Shown here: one piece after another, positions 54,021-62,990 of the stretch
Position numbering within the stretch: the stretch's first letter is position 1
Layout of the letters: the number at the start of each line of letters is the position of its first letter
DNA from: Xenorhabdus griffiniae
Lineage (GTDB): Bacteria > Pseudomonadota > Gammaproteobacteria > Enterobacterales > Enterobacteriaceae
Reading direction: 5' to 3'
NCBI RefSeq assembly: GCF_001028135.1
Contig: NZ_LDNM01000030.1
Coordinates: 1-64,000, forward strand
DNA length: 64,000 bases
Translations under genes and position numbers: made by a program
The notes under the pieces: generated by a model
The model's input: only the letters and a program-made list of their open reading frames with translations
The model's database searches: none
What the model was told of the DNA's origin: nothing

Positions 54021-54974
54021 ATGACATTCAGAAACAAAAAAATTTATTTTATTAGTGTTGCATTAAGTTGCATAATCGTTTTTACACTATCTTCAATTCT
54101 TCTTCCTTACTATATTAATGGAGACCAATATCATTATATTTTATGGTATAAAGAAATAAAAAGACTTGACTTCCCATCTAGCTATGCTTATTACTCTGAA
54201 GTATTAAATAAATATGAAGTAGTCTACTTTTTTTATATTAAACTAACAAGCTACTTGCTATCAAAAGAATTATCCATTTCTTTAGCAAACACTGTGTTGG
54301 CATTTTCATTTTTAAGATATTCTAAATCAATAAATTTACACCCTATATTAGCAATTTTTCTTGTCACTACAACTTATTACTTTTTAATATTATATTTATC
54401 TGCAGAAAGGCTCAAATTCGGTTTTATATTCTTTTTTTTATATTTTTCATTTCTGTTTGAATCAAATAAAAAAAACATATTACTAATGGCATTATCTATT
54501 GTTGGTCATTTACAAATGTTAATTATTTATATTACAATGTACTTGACTTCATTCATTAAAAAAATCACATCATTGAAAGTCTCAAAATTAGAACTCATCG
54601 CAATCACATTAATTGTTGTTTTTTTTATATTTTCATGGGATTTTTTAATAATCAAACTAAATGCATACTATAATCAAGGAGAAAATGATTATGGTAATAT
54701 TTGGAAGTTTTTTATTTTATGGTTATTATCTATATATTGCACAAGAAAAATTAATTTAAATTATCTGCTTATAACAATAATATTGATAATATTCGATTTG
54801 ATTGCGGGAGCAAATAGAATATTTATATTCCATTTCTTTATATATCTTTATTATTCATCTCAACGGAATAAAGGTTTAAATATACCAACATTATTAATTG
54901 TTTTTTATTTTACCATTCAGTCTATGGAATTTATAGATAAAACTTTACAATATGGTAATGGTTTTTATAAATAA
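54021..54974 (+). CDS. EpsG-like O-antigen polymerase (Wzy)
   Basis: The product is 317 aa, very hydrophobic, with about 8-10 TM helices. An early loop YYINGDQYHYILWYKEIKRL (about 30-49), just after TM1, resembles the EpsG/Wzy family 'DY..Y...Y' motif. Very AT-rich. It is the only apparently complete polymerase candidate, since the other wzy is a fragment. A little short for Wzy, but start and end look natural. Function rests on topology and context. Confidence 0.62.
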   Translation: MTFRNKKIYFISVALSCIIVFTLSSILLPYYINGDQYHYILWYKEIKRLDFPSSYAYYSEVLNKYEVVYFFYIKLTSYLLSKELSISLANTVLAFSFLRYSKSINLHPILAIFLVTTTYYFLILYLSAERLKFGFIFFFLYFSFLFESNKKNILLMALSIVGHLQMLIIYITMYLTSFIKKITSLKVSKLELIAITLIVVFFIFSWDFLIIKLNAYYNQGENDYGNIWKFFILWLLSIYCTRKINLNYLLITIILIIFDLIAGANRIFIFHFFIYLYYSSQRNKGLNIPTLLIVFYFTIQSMEFIDKTLQYGNGFYK

Positions 54975-55069
54975 GCTATATGGACACCAACTAAATTCAA
55001 GTTGATGAATAAATTTTCTGACAAAGGTAATCACAAACATATATTCGGCGGTCATATCTCCAATAATTA

Positions 55070-56164
55070 TACCTGTCGTCATTGAAGATAATTGATTTTT
55101 TATCCCAATCAGATCATGCTAGCGACCATGAAAATTCATCTGACAGAAGACCAAAAAAAGCCCTCAAATTGATGCATGATACGACTCGTGATAGCCGAAT
55201 ATATGACCGCATCAAGGCCGTGCTTTTGGCATCAGAAGGCTGGACTGCTCAGGTGATTGCTCAGATCTTGCGGATTAATGAAAGTACGGTGAGCCATCAT
55301 CTGAAAAAGCACTTCTCTCAGGAAAAGCTCTCCTCTGAAAACGGGGGTTCTGAAAGCCGTTTGCCGAACAACCCACAGAATTGGTTGAGTATCTGACGGC
55401 AAATTTGATGCACACCACGGCGCAAATTGTGGCCTATGTCTGGGCACGGGGGCAGGTTACTTTCACCGTCGCAGGGATGATGAAATGGCTTCACCGTCAT
55501 GGATTCAGTTATAAAAAGCCGATGTGCGTTCCTTATAAATTCGATGCAGGTAAACAGCAACAATTTATTGGTGACGACAACGCACTGAAAAACAAAATAG
55601 GTGAAAATGAGCCGACTCTGTTTATTGATACCGTACATCCTTCACGATCCACCAAATTAAGCTACGGCTGGATGAAATCCGGGAAGAAACCTGTCCAAAT
55701 GGTCGAAACCACGGGCGGGCAAACCCGCCTAAACGTGATTGGAGCTCTCAATTTAACGCGGATTGAAAATACCATGATTCGTGAATATTCGAGTATTAAC
55801 GCTAAAAGTGTCGTCTTTTTTAGCTCAATACGGGAAACCTACAGCTTTCGCAAAAAAATTCACATTATTCTGGATGGAGCCGGTTACCATCGCTCTGAAA
55901 TAGTGCAATTTTTCGCAGAAGTCCTGAATATTGAGTTGCATTATTTGCCGCCTTATAGCCCGAATCTCAATCCCATTGAGCGATTATGGAAATACGTGAA
56001 CGAACAAGTGCGAAATAACGTCTATTTCCCGGATGCGAAAACCTTCCGTGAAACACTTCATCATTTTTTTCATGTTACATTACCAGAAAAAGCACAGGAA
56101 TTGACTATCCGACTGACAGATAGTTTCCAGACTTTAATTCCTGCATCTTCAAGTTAATTGCGTA
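55070..56164 (+). mobile_element. IS630-family insertion sequence (about 1.1 kb)
   Basis: Contains an IS630-type transposase and is flanked by TA on both sides (55068-55069 and 56165-56166), the family's target duplication. The ends share TATAC and TTGAAGAT at matching distances, an imperfect terminal inverted repeat. It separates wzy from the next glycosyltransferase gene. Confidence 0.75.
55128..56157 (+). pseudogene. IS630-family transposase in three reading frames
   Basis: The natural start appears to be ATG 55128 (MKIHLTEDQKK). The frame then moves -1 at an A7G run (A_AAA_AAG) into ALKLMHDTTRDSRIYDRIKA, the HTH region. A second -1 change near 55350-55365 leads to the catalytic part: LFIDTVHPSR, HIILDGAGYHRSE and YLPPYSPNLNPIERLWK supply the D, D and E. 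With two breaks it is probably inactive, although the first site is a classic slippery heptamer. Confidence 0.75.
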
Positions 56165-56178
56165 TAATAGCGAAATTT

Positions 56179-57261
56179 ATGAATAAAAAGATTTTAGTTA
56201 ACGCTACAGCTCTTTCAACTGGCGGAGCTTTGACTATACTGAAACAATTCTTAGAAGGTACTAAATTTTCTAGCCGAGAGTTTATATGCTATGTTCCTGA
56301 CGATATTGATTTTGATGATTATAAAAATGTACAATTAATCAAAGTAAAAAAAATGGGATGGTTGAAAAGAATCCTATGGGATTCATATATCTTACCTAAA
56401 ACCATTAAGCATCAATCTATACTTTTTAGTGATATCATCTCATTACAGAACACAAGTATAAATGTAAAAGAAAGGCAAATCATTTATCTTCATCAATCTA
56501 TACCATTTAGCAATATAAATTTTTTAAATCGTCATAGTTTCTCATTTAAGTTCTTTCTGTACAAGATTTTTTATAGTTATTTTATATTTAGATATGTAAA
56601 GAAAGAAACTATATTTGTTGTTCAAACAAATTGGATGGCACTAGCGTTACAAAAAAATAATAAGGTCAAATTAAATAACATTCATGTAATGAGACCAGAT
56701 TTTATTCTTCCTAAAAAAAGAAGACTCTTATGTAAAGAAGATGATCAAAGCGATTGTTTTCGATTGTTATATCCCGCAACACCTATGACATACAAAAACC
56801 ATTTAGTAATACTTAAAGCATTAGCTATTTTACCTATTGAAAACTTTAAGTTTCAAGTCACTTTTAATAAAGGAAAGTACCTAAAGTTTGACAAATTAGT
56901 TAGCCAACTAGGACTTTCAGGAAAAGTTGAGTATTTAGGCTATGTTGATTATGAATCTCTGATAAACTACTATGCTCTATCAGATGTTGTCTTATTCCCT
57001 AGCTATCTCGAAACATTTGGTATGCCTCTTTTAGAGGCTGCATCATTAGGAAAAAAGATAATTTGTAGTGATTTACCCTATGCTAGAGAAGTTCTAGTTA
57101 ATTATAATGGCGTATCATTTGCTATATTTGATAATGAAAATGATTGGTGTAGAAAAATATTAAATGAATATAGCTTAAAGATTAATGATGTTTGCTCTCC
57201 TATTTTAAATATACCCAAAGAAAAAACTAGTAGTTGGAAAAACTTTTTTGATTTGTTGTAA
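56179..57261 (+). CDS. GT4-family glycosyltransferase
   Basis: The product is 360 aa from ATG 56179 (the frame is open to 56158, inside IS630). GT-B fold: N-terminal ILVNATALSTGGALTILKQF (about 5-24), then LLYPATPMTYKNHLVILKAL (about 204-223), LSGKVEYLGYVDYESL and the E-x7-E region SYLETFGMPLLEAASLGKKI (about 281-300). The TGGA-type N-terminus is common in O-antigen mannosyl- or rhamnosyl-type transferases, but donor and acceptor are unknown. It lies 11 bp before fnlA. Confidence 0.8.
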   Translation: MNKKILVNATALSTGGALTILKQFLEGTKFSSREFICYVPDDIDFDDYKNVQLIKVKKMGWLKRILWDSYILPKTIKHQSILFSDIISLQNTSINVKERQIIYLHQSIPFSNINFLNRHSFSFKFFLYKIFYSYFIFRYVKKETIFVVQTNWMALALQKNNKVKLNNIHVMRPDFILPKKRRLLCKEDDQSDCFRLLYPATPMTYKNHLVILKALAILPIENFKFQVTFNKGKYLKFDKLVSQLGLSGKVEYLGYVDYESLINYYALSDVVLFPSYLETFGMPLLEAASLGKKIICSDLPYAREVLVNYNGVSFAIFDNENDWCRKILNEYSLKINDVCSPILNIPKEKTSSWKNFFDLL

Positions 57262-57272
57262 GAGATTATTAT

Positions 57273-58307
57273 ATGTTCAAAAATAAAATATTGTTAATAA
57301 CTGGTGGTACAGGTTCCTTTGGAAATGCAGTATTAAGAAGGTTTCTAAATACGAATATTAAAGAGATTCGTATTTTTTCTCGTGATGAGAAAAAACAAGA
57401 TGATATGCGTAAGAAATATCATAACTCTAAGTTAAAGTTTTATATTGGTGATGTCCGCGACTACTCCAGTATACTTAACGCTACACGTGGAGTTGACTAT
57501 ATTTACCATGCAGCAGCTCTTAAACAAGTTCCTTCTTGTGAATTCCATCCAATGGAAGCAGTAAAGACGAATGTTCTTGGTACTGAAAATGTTCTTGAAG
57601 CGGCAATAGTAAATGAAGTTAAACGCGTTGTTTGCCTCAGTACTGATAAAGCTGTTTATCCTATTAATGCCATGGGAATTTCTAAGGCCATGATGGAAAA
57701 AGTGATGGTTGCCAAATCACGTAACTTAAACAGCAGCAAAACTATCATTTGTGGCACTCGCTATGGAAATGTGATGGCATCACGTGGTTCTGTGATTCCT
57801 TTATTTGTCGACTTGATTCGTTCTGGAACGCCTCTGACAATAACAGATCCTAATATGACGCGTTTTATGATGACACTTGAAGATGCAGTGGATCTAGTAC
57901 TATACGCCTTCGAACATGGAAGCAATGGTGATATTTTTGTTCAAAAAGCACCAGCAGCTACAATTGAAACATTGGCAATCGCATTAAAAGACTTATTGAA
58001 CGTTAACGAACATCCAATCAATATTATTGGTACACGTCACGGTGAAAAATTATATGAAGCACTTCTCAGTAGAGAAGAAATGATTGCCGCAGAGGATATG
58101 GGTGACTACTATCGAGTTCCACCAGATCTGCGTGATCTTAACTATGGTAAATATGTTGAACATGGTGACAAGCGTATTTCAGAGGTCAAAGATTATAATT
58201 CGCATAATACACAGCGCTTGGATACTGAATGTATGAAAAAATTGCTTCTTAAATTATCATTCATCCGTGCTTTGTGTGCTGGTGAAGAATACGAACTGGA
58301 CGCATGA
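57273..58307 (+). CDS. fnlA: UDP-GlcNAc 4,6-dehydratase/5-epimerase (FnlA/WbjB/CapE)
   Basis: First enzyme of UDP-N-acetyl-L-fucosamine synthesis. The product is 344 aa. SDR of the PseB/FlaA1 type: LLITGGTGSFGNAVLRRFL (about 7-25), IYHAAALKQVP (about 76-86), STDKAVYPINAMGISKAMME (about 122-141; the Tyr of a usual YxxxK is replaced by Met, as in this class) and GTRYGNVMASRGSV. It is followed by fnlB and fnlC in the order known from E. coli O26 and Pseudomonas O11. Confidence 0.9.
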   Translation: MFKNKILLITGGTGSFGNAVLRRFLNTNIKEIRIFSRDEKKQDDMRKKYHNSKLKFYIGDVRDYSSILNATRGVDYIYHAAALKQVPSCEFHPMEAVKTNVLGTENVLEAAIVNEVKRVVCLSTDKAVYPINAMGISKAMMEKVMVAKSRNLNSSKTIICGTRYGNVMASRGSVIPLFVDLIRSGTPLTITDPNMTRFMMTLEDAVDLVLYAFEHGSNGDIFVQKAPAATIETLAIALKDLLNVNEHPINIIGTRHGEKLYEALLSREEMIAAEDMGDYYRVPPDLRDLNYGKYVEHGDKRISEVKDYNSHNTQRLDTECMKKLLLKLSFIRALCAGEEYELDA

Positions 58308-58308
58308 T

Positions 58309-59412
58309 ATGAAAATACTTATCACTGGCACTCAAGGATTTATAGGTAGCAACCTCTGCTTGCGTCTTGAAGAAGCTGGTTTTACAGACCTAATAAAAAT
58401 TGATCGTAATACCTCTGAACAAGACCTTATCTCAGGTTTACAAAAAGCCGAATTTATCTTCCATTTGGCCGGGAGTAATCGACCGAAAAATGAAACAGAA
58501 TTCACTGAAGTCAACAGCAAGTTAACAAAAAAGATTGTTAATTACCTCGCCAAGAAAAATATAAAAACGCCCATTATGCTGAGTTCTTCAACACAAGCTG
58601 AATGGGATAATGCCTATGGCATAAGTAAAGCAGAAGCAGAGAAATGGGTAGAAGAGTATGGCGAAACTAATAATATAGATTATTATATTTATCGCTTCCC
58701 TAATGTATTTGGTAAATGGTGTCGGCCAAATTACAATTCATTCGTGGCTACTTTCTGCTATAATATTGCAAACAATTTGGACATTACGATTAATGATCCC
58801 TTAACAACAGTAACATTAATTTACATTGATGATCTTTGTTCCGAATTAATTAATTTATTACAGAAAAAATATCACAGAGGTTATCTGAAGATTACGCCAG
58901 AATATAATACAACAATCGGAGAAGTTTCAGATCTTATTTATCGTTTTAAAAATAGCCGTAATACGTTGATTACTGAAAATGTAGGGACGGGATTTACCAG
59001 AGCCTTATATTCAACTTGGTTAAGTTATTTACGACCAGAACAATTTAGCTATCAGATTCCAATATATGGTGATACAAGAGGTTTTTTCTGTGAAATGCTT
59101 AAAACTCCTTCAACAGGCCAATTTTCATTTTTTACCGCATATCCGGGTATTACCAGAGGCGGACATTATCATCACACTAAAAATGAGAAATTTTTAGTCA
59201 TCAAAGGCCAGGCCAAGTTTAAATTTAAACATGTCATTACTGGTGAAAAATATGAACTTAATGTTTCTCATGAAAATTATGAAATAGTTGAAACTGTTCC
59301 TGGTTGGTCACACGATATTACTAATATCGGTGATGATGAAATGATAGTTATTCTTTGGGCAAATGAAATATTCGATCGAAAATCTCCAGATACAATAGCG
59401 AAGTCATTATAA
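58309..59412 (+). CDS. fnlB: bifunctional SDR/cupin enzyme (FnlB/WbjC/CapF)
   Basis: Second enzyme of UDP-L-FucNAc synthesis: C-3 epimerisation by the cupin domain and C-4 reduction by the SDR domain. The product is 367 aa from ATG 58309; an upstream in-frame start at 58267 overlaps fnlA. N-terminal MKILITGTQGFIGSNLCLRL, then SSSTQAEWDNAYGISKAEAE (about 101-120). C-terminal cupin from about 245 with RGGHYHHTKNEKFLVIKGQA. One base after the fnlA stop; overlaps fnlC by one base. Confidence 0.9.
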   Translation: MKILITGTQGFIGSNLCLRLEEAGFTDLIKIDRNTSEQDLISGLQKAEFIFHLAGSNRPKNETEFTEVNSKLTKKIVNYLAKKNIKTPIMLSSSTQAEWDNAYGISKAEAEKWVEEYGETNNIDYYIYRFPNVFGKWCRPNYNSFVATFCYNIANNLDITINDPLTTVTLIYIDDLCSELINLLQKKYHRGYLKITPEYNTTIGEVSDLIYRFKNSRNTLITENVGTGFTRALYSTWLSYLRPEQFSYQIPIYGDTRGFFCEMLKTPSTGQFSFFTAYPGITRGGHYHHTKNEKFLVIKGQAKFKFKHVITGEKYELNVSHENYEIVETVPGWSHDITNIGDDEMIVILWANEIFDRKSPDTIAKSL

Positions 59413-60542
59413 TGAAAAAATTTAAAGTAATGTCTGTGGTTGGAACTCGTCCTGAAATTATTCGTCTCTCACGTGTACTAGCAAAACTAGATCAATATTG
59501 TGAGCATATTCTTGTACATACGGGACAAAATTACGATTTTGAACTAAATGAAGTATTCTTCAATGATCTTGGTGTACGTAAACCGGATTATTTCCTTAAT
59601 GCAGCAGGAAAGAATGCGGCTGAAACAATTGGTCAAGTAATTATTAAAATTGATGAAGTTTTGCAAACTGAAAAACCTGAAGCAATGCTTATCCTTGGCG
59701 ATACTAATTCCTGTATATCTGCTCTACCAGCTAAAAGAAGAAAAATACCTATTTTTCATATGGAAGCAGGTAATCGCTGCTTTGATCAGCGAGTTCCCGA
59801 AGAGATTAATCGCCGCATAGTTGATCATACAGCAGATATTAACCTCACTTATAGCGATATTGCTCGCGATTATTTATTAGCAGAAGGCATTCCTGCCGAC
59901 CGAGTAATTAAAACCGGAAGCCCTATGTTTGAAGTGCTTTCACATTATATGCCACAAATTGACAACTCAGATATATTAAATAGACTAAATCTTCGCAATG
60001 GGAATTTTTTTGTTGTTAGCATCCACCGTGAAGAAAATGTTGATTCTCCACGACAGCTCACTAAATTTTCCCAGCTTATTAATATAATTGCTGAAAAATA
60101 TAATTTACCTGTAATTGTTTCCACACATCCACGTACACGTAATCGTATCAACGATTACGGTATAGAATTTCATCCAAATATTCAGTTATTAAAACCACTT
60201 GGATTTCACGACTATAATCATTTACAAAAACATGCTCGTGCAGTGTTATCTGATAGTGGTACGATAACTGAAGAGTCTTCGATTATGAACTTCCCAGCAC
60301 TAAATATTCGCGAAGCTCATGAACGCCCTGAAGGTTTTGAGGAAGCATCAGTGATGATGGTTGGTTTAGAATGCGATCGTGTTTTACAAGCATTGGCTAT
60401 TCTTGAATCACAGTCTCGCGGAGAGGAACGCCTGCTGCGCCAAGTTTATGATTATAGTATGCCTAATGTTTCTGATAAGGTTGTCAGAATAGTTCATTCC
60501 TACACAGATTATGTTAAGCGAGTTGTCTGGAAAGAATATTAA
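59412..60542 (+). CDS. fnlC: UDP-L-PneNAc/talose 2-epimerase (FnlC/WbjD/CapG)
   Basis: Last step to UDP-L-FucNAc. The product is 376 aa of the WecB-like UDP-GlcNAc 2-epimerase family: SVVGTRPEIIRLSRVLAKLD (about 8-27), ILGDTNSC (about 93-100), HMEAGNRCFDQRVPEEINRR (about 115-134), VSIHREENVD (about 203-212) and SDSGTITEESS (about 279-289). The start codon shares one base with the fnlB stop, and the stop shares one base with the wbuB start, indicating tight coupling. Confidence 0.92.
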   Translation: MKKFKVMSVVGTRPEIIRLSRVLAKLDQYCEHILVHTGQNYDFELNEVFFNDLGVRKPDYFLNAAGKNAAETIGQVIIKIDEVLQTEKPEAMLILGDTNSCISALPAKRRKIPIFHMEAGNRCFDQRVPEEINRRIVDHTADINLTYSDIARDYLLAEGIPADRVIKTGSPMFEVLSHYMPQIDNSDILNRLNLRNGNFFVVSIHREENVDSPRQLTKFSQLINIIAEKYNLPVIVSTHPRTRNRINDYGIEFHPNIQLLKPLGFHDYNHLQKHARAVLSDSGTITEESSIMNFPALNIREAHERPEGFEEASVMMVGLECDRVLQALAILESQSRGEERLLRQVYDYSMPNVSDKVVRIVHSYTDYVKRVVWKEY

Positions 60543-61756
60543 TGAATCTTGTTTTAATCATTGATGATTATTTACCTTATAGTACTCGCATCGGAGCTAA
60601 AATGTTTCATGAACTAGCAGTTGAACTACGCTCCAGAGGACATAATATTACTGTTATCACGCCAGATTTTCGGCAGAAACAAGAAATAAGCATCGTCACG
60701 TTAGATGGAATTACTATCTGGCGTTTTAGAAATGGCCCTATCAAGGATATTAGTAGATTTTTCCGGGCTATAAATGAAACACTACTTTCTTATCGAGCTT
60801 GGAAAGCTATTCGTCACTTAGTTAATGAAAACACTTTTGATGGTATTATTTACTACTCTCCCTCTATTTTTTGGGGAAGTTTAGTTCGCAAGTTGAAAAA
60901 ACGTTGTCATTGTCCCGCATACTTAATTCTCCGTGATTTATTCCCTCAATGGATTATTGATGCAGGAATGTTGAAACAAGGATCGATGATAGCAAAATAC
61001 TTCCGTATCTTTGAACATTTTTCTTACAATCAAGCTAATCGCATTGGCTTAATGTCTGAAAAAAATCTTGAAGTGTTCCTTTCAGTAAATCAAGGTCATA
61101 CTTGTGAAATATTGAGAAATTGGGCTAGTCCTACTCCTCTATTTCAGAACGGAAAAGATTATATCTCTATTCGTGATCGCCTTAAACTTCAAGGTAAAAT
61201 TGTATTCTTTTATGGTGGAAATATTGGCCATGCTCAAGATATGGCTAATTTGATGCGTCTGACTCGTAATATGCAGTGTCATGAGCAAGCTCATTTTCTT
61301 TTTATTGGCCAAGGAGAAGAAGTTGAATTGATTAAATCTCTCGCAGAAGAATGGAAGTTAAGAAACTTCAGCTACTTACCATCAGTAAATCAGCAGGAGT
61401 TTAAATATATCCTCAAAGAAGTTGATATAGGCCTGTTTTCTCTTTCAGCATATCATTCCTCCCATAATTTTCCTGGAAAATTACTAGGATACATGACAGA
61501 GGCTTTACCTATTCTTGGCAGCGTGAATGCAGGTAATGATCTCTTAGAAGTAATAAACAGTAACGAAGCGGGGTTCATTCATATTAATGGTGAGGATGAC
61601 GAGCTTTTCGCTTCTGCACAAAACCTATTTCTGGATAAGGAATTACGGAAAAAACTAGGGAGTAGGGCTCACCAACTTCTAAAAGAACAATTCTCTGTCA
61701 CATCTGCTGCACAACTCATTGAAATTATATTAAAGGCTGAAAATGCTGTTAATTGA
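60542..61756 (+). CDS. wbuB: L-fucosamine transferase WbuB (GT4)
   Basis: Adds L-FucNAc to the lipid-linked repeat. The product is 404 aa, GT-B fold. N-terminal VLIIDDYLPYSTRIGAKMFH and RSRGHNITVITPDFR; C-terminal FFYGGNIGHAQDMANLMRL (about 221-239), FLFIGQGEEV and the SSHNFPGKLLGYMTEALPIL region (about 307-326). It directly follows fnlC and overlaps wbuC by 14 bp, the gene order of E. coli O26 and related L-FucNAc loci. Confidence 0.85.
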   Translation: MNLVLIIDDYLPYSTRIGAKMFHELAVELRSRGHNITVITPDFRQKQEISIVTLDGITIWRFRNGPIKDISRFFRAINETLLSYRAWKAIRHLVNENTFDGIIYYSPSIFWGSLVRKLKKRCHCPAYLILRDLFPQWIIDAGMLKQGSMIAKYFRIFEHFSYNQANRIGLMSEKNLEVFLSVNQGHTCEILRNWASPTPLFQNGKDYISIRDRLKLQGKIVFFYGGNIGHAQDMANLMRLTRNMQCHEQAHFLFIGQGEEVELIKSLAEEWKLRNFSYLPSVNQQEFKYILKEVDIGLFSLSAYHSSHNFPGKLLGYMTEALPILGSVNAGNDLLEVINSNEAGFIHINGEDDELFASAQNLFLDKELRKKLGSRAHQLLKEQFSVTSAAQLIEIILKAENAVN

Positions 61757-62147
61757 CAATGTCCTGTTGCAAAAAATATATGATGAAGCACATCTTTCTG
61801 ACCGCAAGCGTTCTCATTATTTATTACATACTTCTCATCAAGAAAAGGTTCAACGATTACTTATTGCAATGGTTGAAGGAAGTTATGTTGAACCTCACTA
61901 TCATGAGCTAGCCAACCAGTGGGAAATGTTTGTCGTTATGGAAGGCAAGGTTAAAGTGTGTTTATACGGAACTGATGGAAAAATCAACCAAACTTTCATT
62001 GTTGGCCCTGATACACCGGTATCCGTGGTTGAGTTTGCTCCTAAGGATATACATAGCGTTGAATGCATTTCATCCAAAGCATTAATGATGGAGATTAAAG
62101 AAGGCCCTTTTGATCCAAACTATGCAAAAGTTTTTCCACTCTGGTGA
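61743..62147 (+). CDS. wbuC: cupin-fold WbuC family protein
   Basis: The product is 134 aa: an N-terminal helical piece (DRKRSHYLLHTSHQEKVQRL) and a cupin domain with EPHYHELANQWEMFVVMEG (about 51-69). It regularly accompanies fnlABC-wbuB in O-antigen loci; its biochemical role is undefined. It starts inside wbuB and is the last gene of the module. No clear terminator follows. Confidence 0.85.
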   Translation: MLLIDNVLLQKIYDEAHLSDRKRSHYLLHTSHQEKVQRLLIAMVEGSYVEPHYHELANQWEMFVVMEGKVKVCLYGTDGKINQTFIVGPDTPVSVVEFAPKDIHSVECISSKALMMEIKEGPFDPNYAKVFPLW

Positions 62148-62990
62148 TAAAACAGCAAAGCAATGGGTTTACGAAATGTAGGCTTTTTGTTTTTCGGGAA
62201 TGTCAAAATGTATATTTGTTAAGGTAGTCTGCGGCATGATGATAAGACATAATTGGTTTTTGGCGAAAATAATTACACCAAATCATCATGCTGCCTAATA
62301 ATTACTGGTTGCTCTCACTTCTGTGCGGCGATTCCTATCTAATGCCGAACACGTTTATTTCATTCTTCGTAGCTCCAGAGAACCGGATATAACGCATAAA
62401 AAAGAAATATAAGACCTCTATGGACATTTGTTTTGAAGTCTGCGACTCCGATTTGAGCGGCACCTGAATTATTGTAATATCGTTCAGGCTCTCAATATTG
62501 GCTGTTTCACTATCTATGGCATCATCAGCAGCTTTATTCCTGAGCTTTCTCGTAAAACCGAAAGATAAAACAAAGCTAAGCCCAAGTGCTACTGATTGAA
62601 GGCTGGGGTTCTAGCATGCCTGACGCGCGCAAAACATTTTGTACTCGGGCCGAATGTTGCACCAGAGAAATCGAACCAAGAAAGTATCTTAGTAGACAAA
62701 ATCTTACCCAACGCATAACGCATAACGCATAACGCAGCAAAATCTCAATTTGCTCATCTATTTCAAGCGATTGGCAAGAAGAACAATTCGTTCTCACATT
62801 CAATAGAAATTCATAAAAAATTCACTGGCTCATATATTGAAAAACATCATTACAATCCTTTGAAAGCTATGACCCATTGTTTATTTACATATCACCTTAT
62901 TCTACATTTCACATACTCAATAGATGATAGATTGGTATTGAAATAATAAACCAATCAAAAACATAATCGTTAATAATAAAGGAACCAAGA
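62148..62990. other. 843-bp gene-free stretch with relic-like features
   Basis: No recognisable gene. It holds an imperfect inverted repeat (GGCATGATGAT at about 62233-62243 and ATCATCATGCTGCC at about 62282-62295), which could be an old element end. A stop-free minus-strand frame of 91 codons without a usable start (62335-62610) and another short minus-strand frame (62576-62803) match nothing I know. Three tandem 7-bp units occur at 62711-62731. The last about 180 bp are AT-rich and should contain the promoter for the next gene. Probably decayed genes or element remnants. Confidence 0.5.
62711..62735. repeat. 7-bp tandem repeat ACGCATA x3 plus partial
   Basis: ACGCATA occurs three times in tandem, followed by ACGCA. 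It is short and in non-coding sequence. Confidence 0.85.

Noticed and set aside
62576-62803. 75-codon minus-strand frame as a gene
   Set aside because: It includes translation of the 7-bp tandem repeat, has no ribosome-binding site and resembles no family; treated as part of the relic region.
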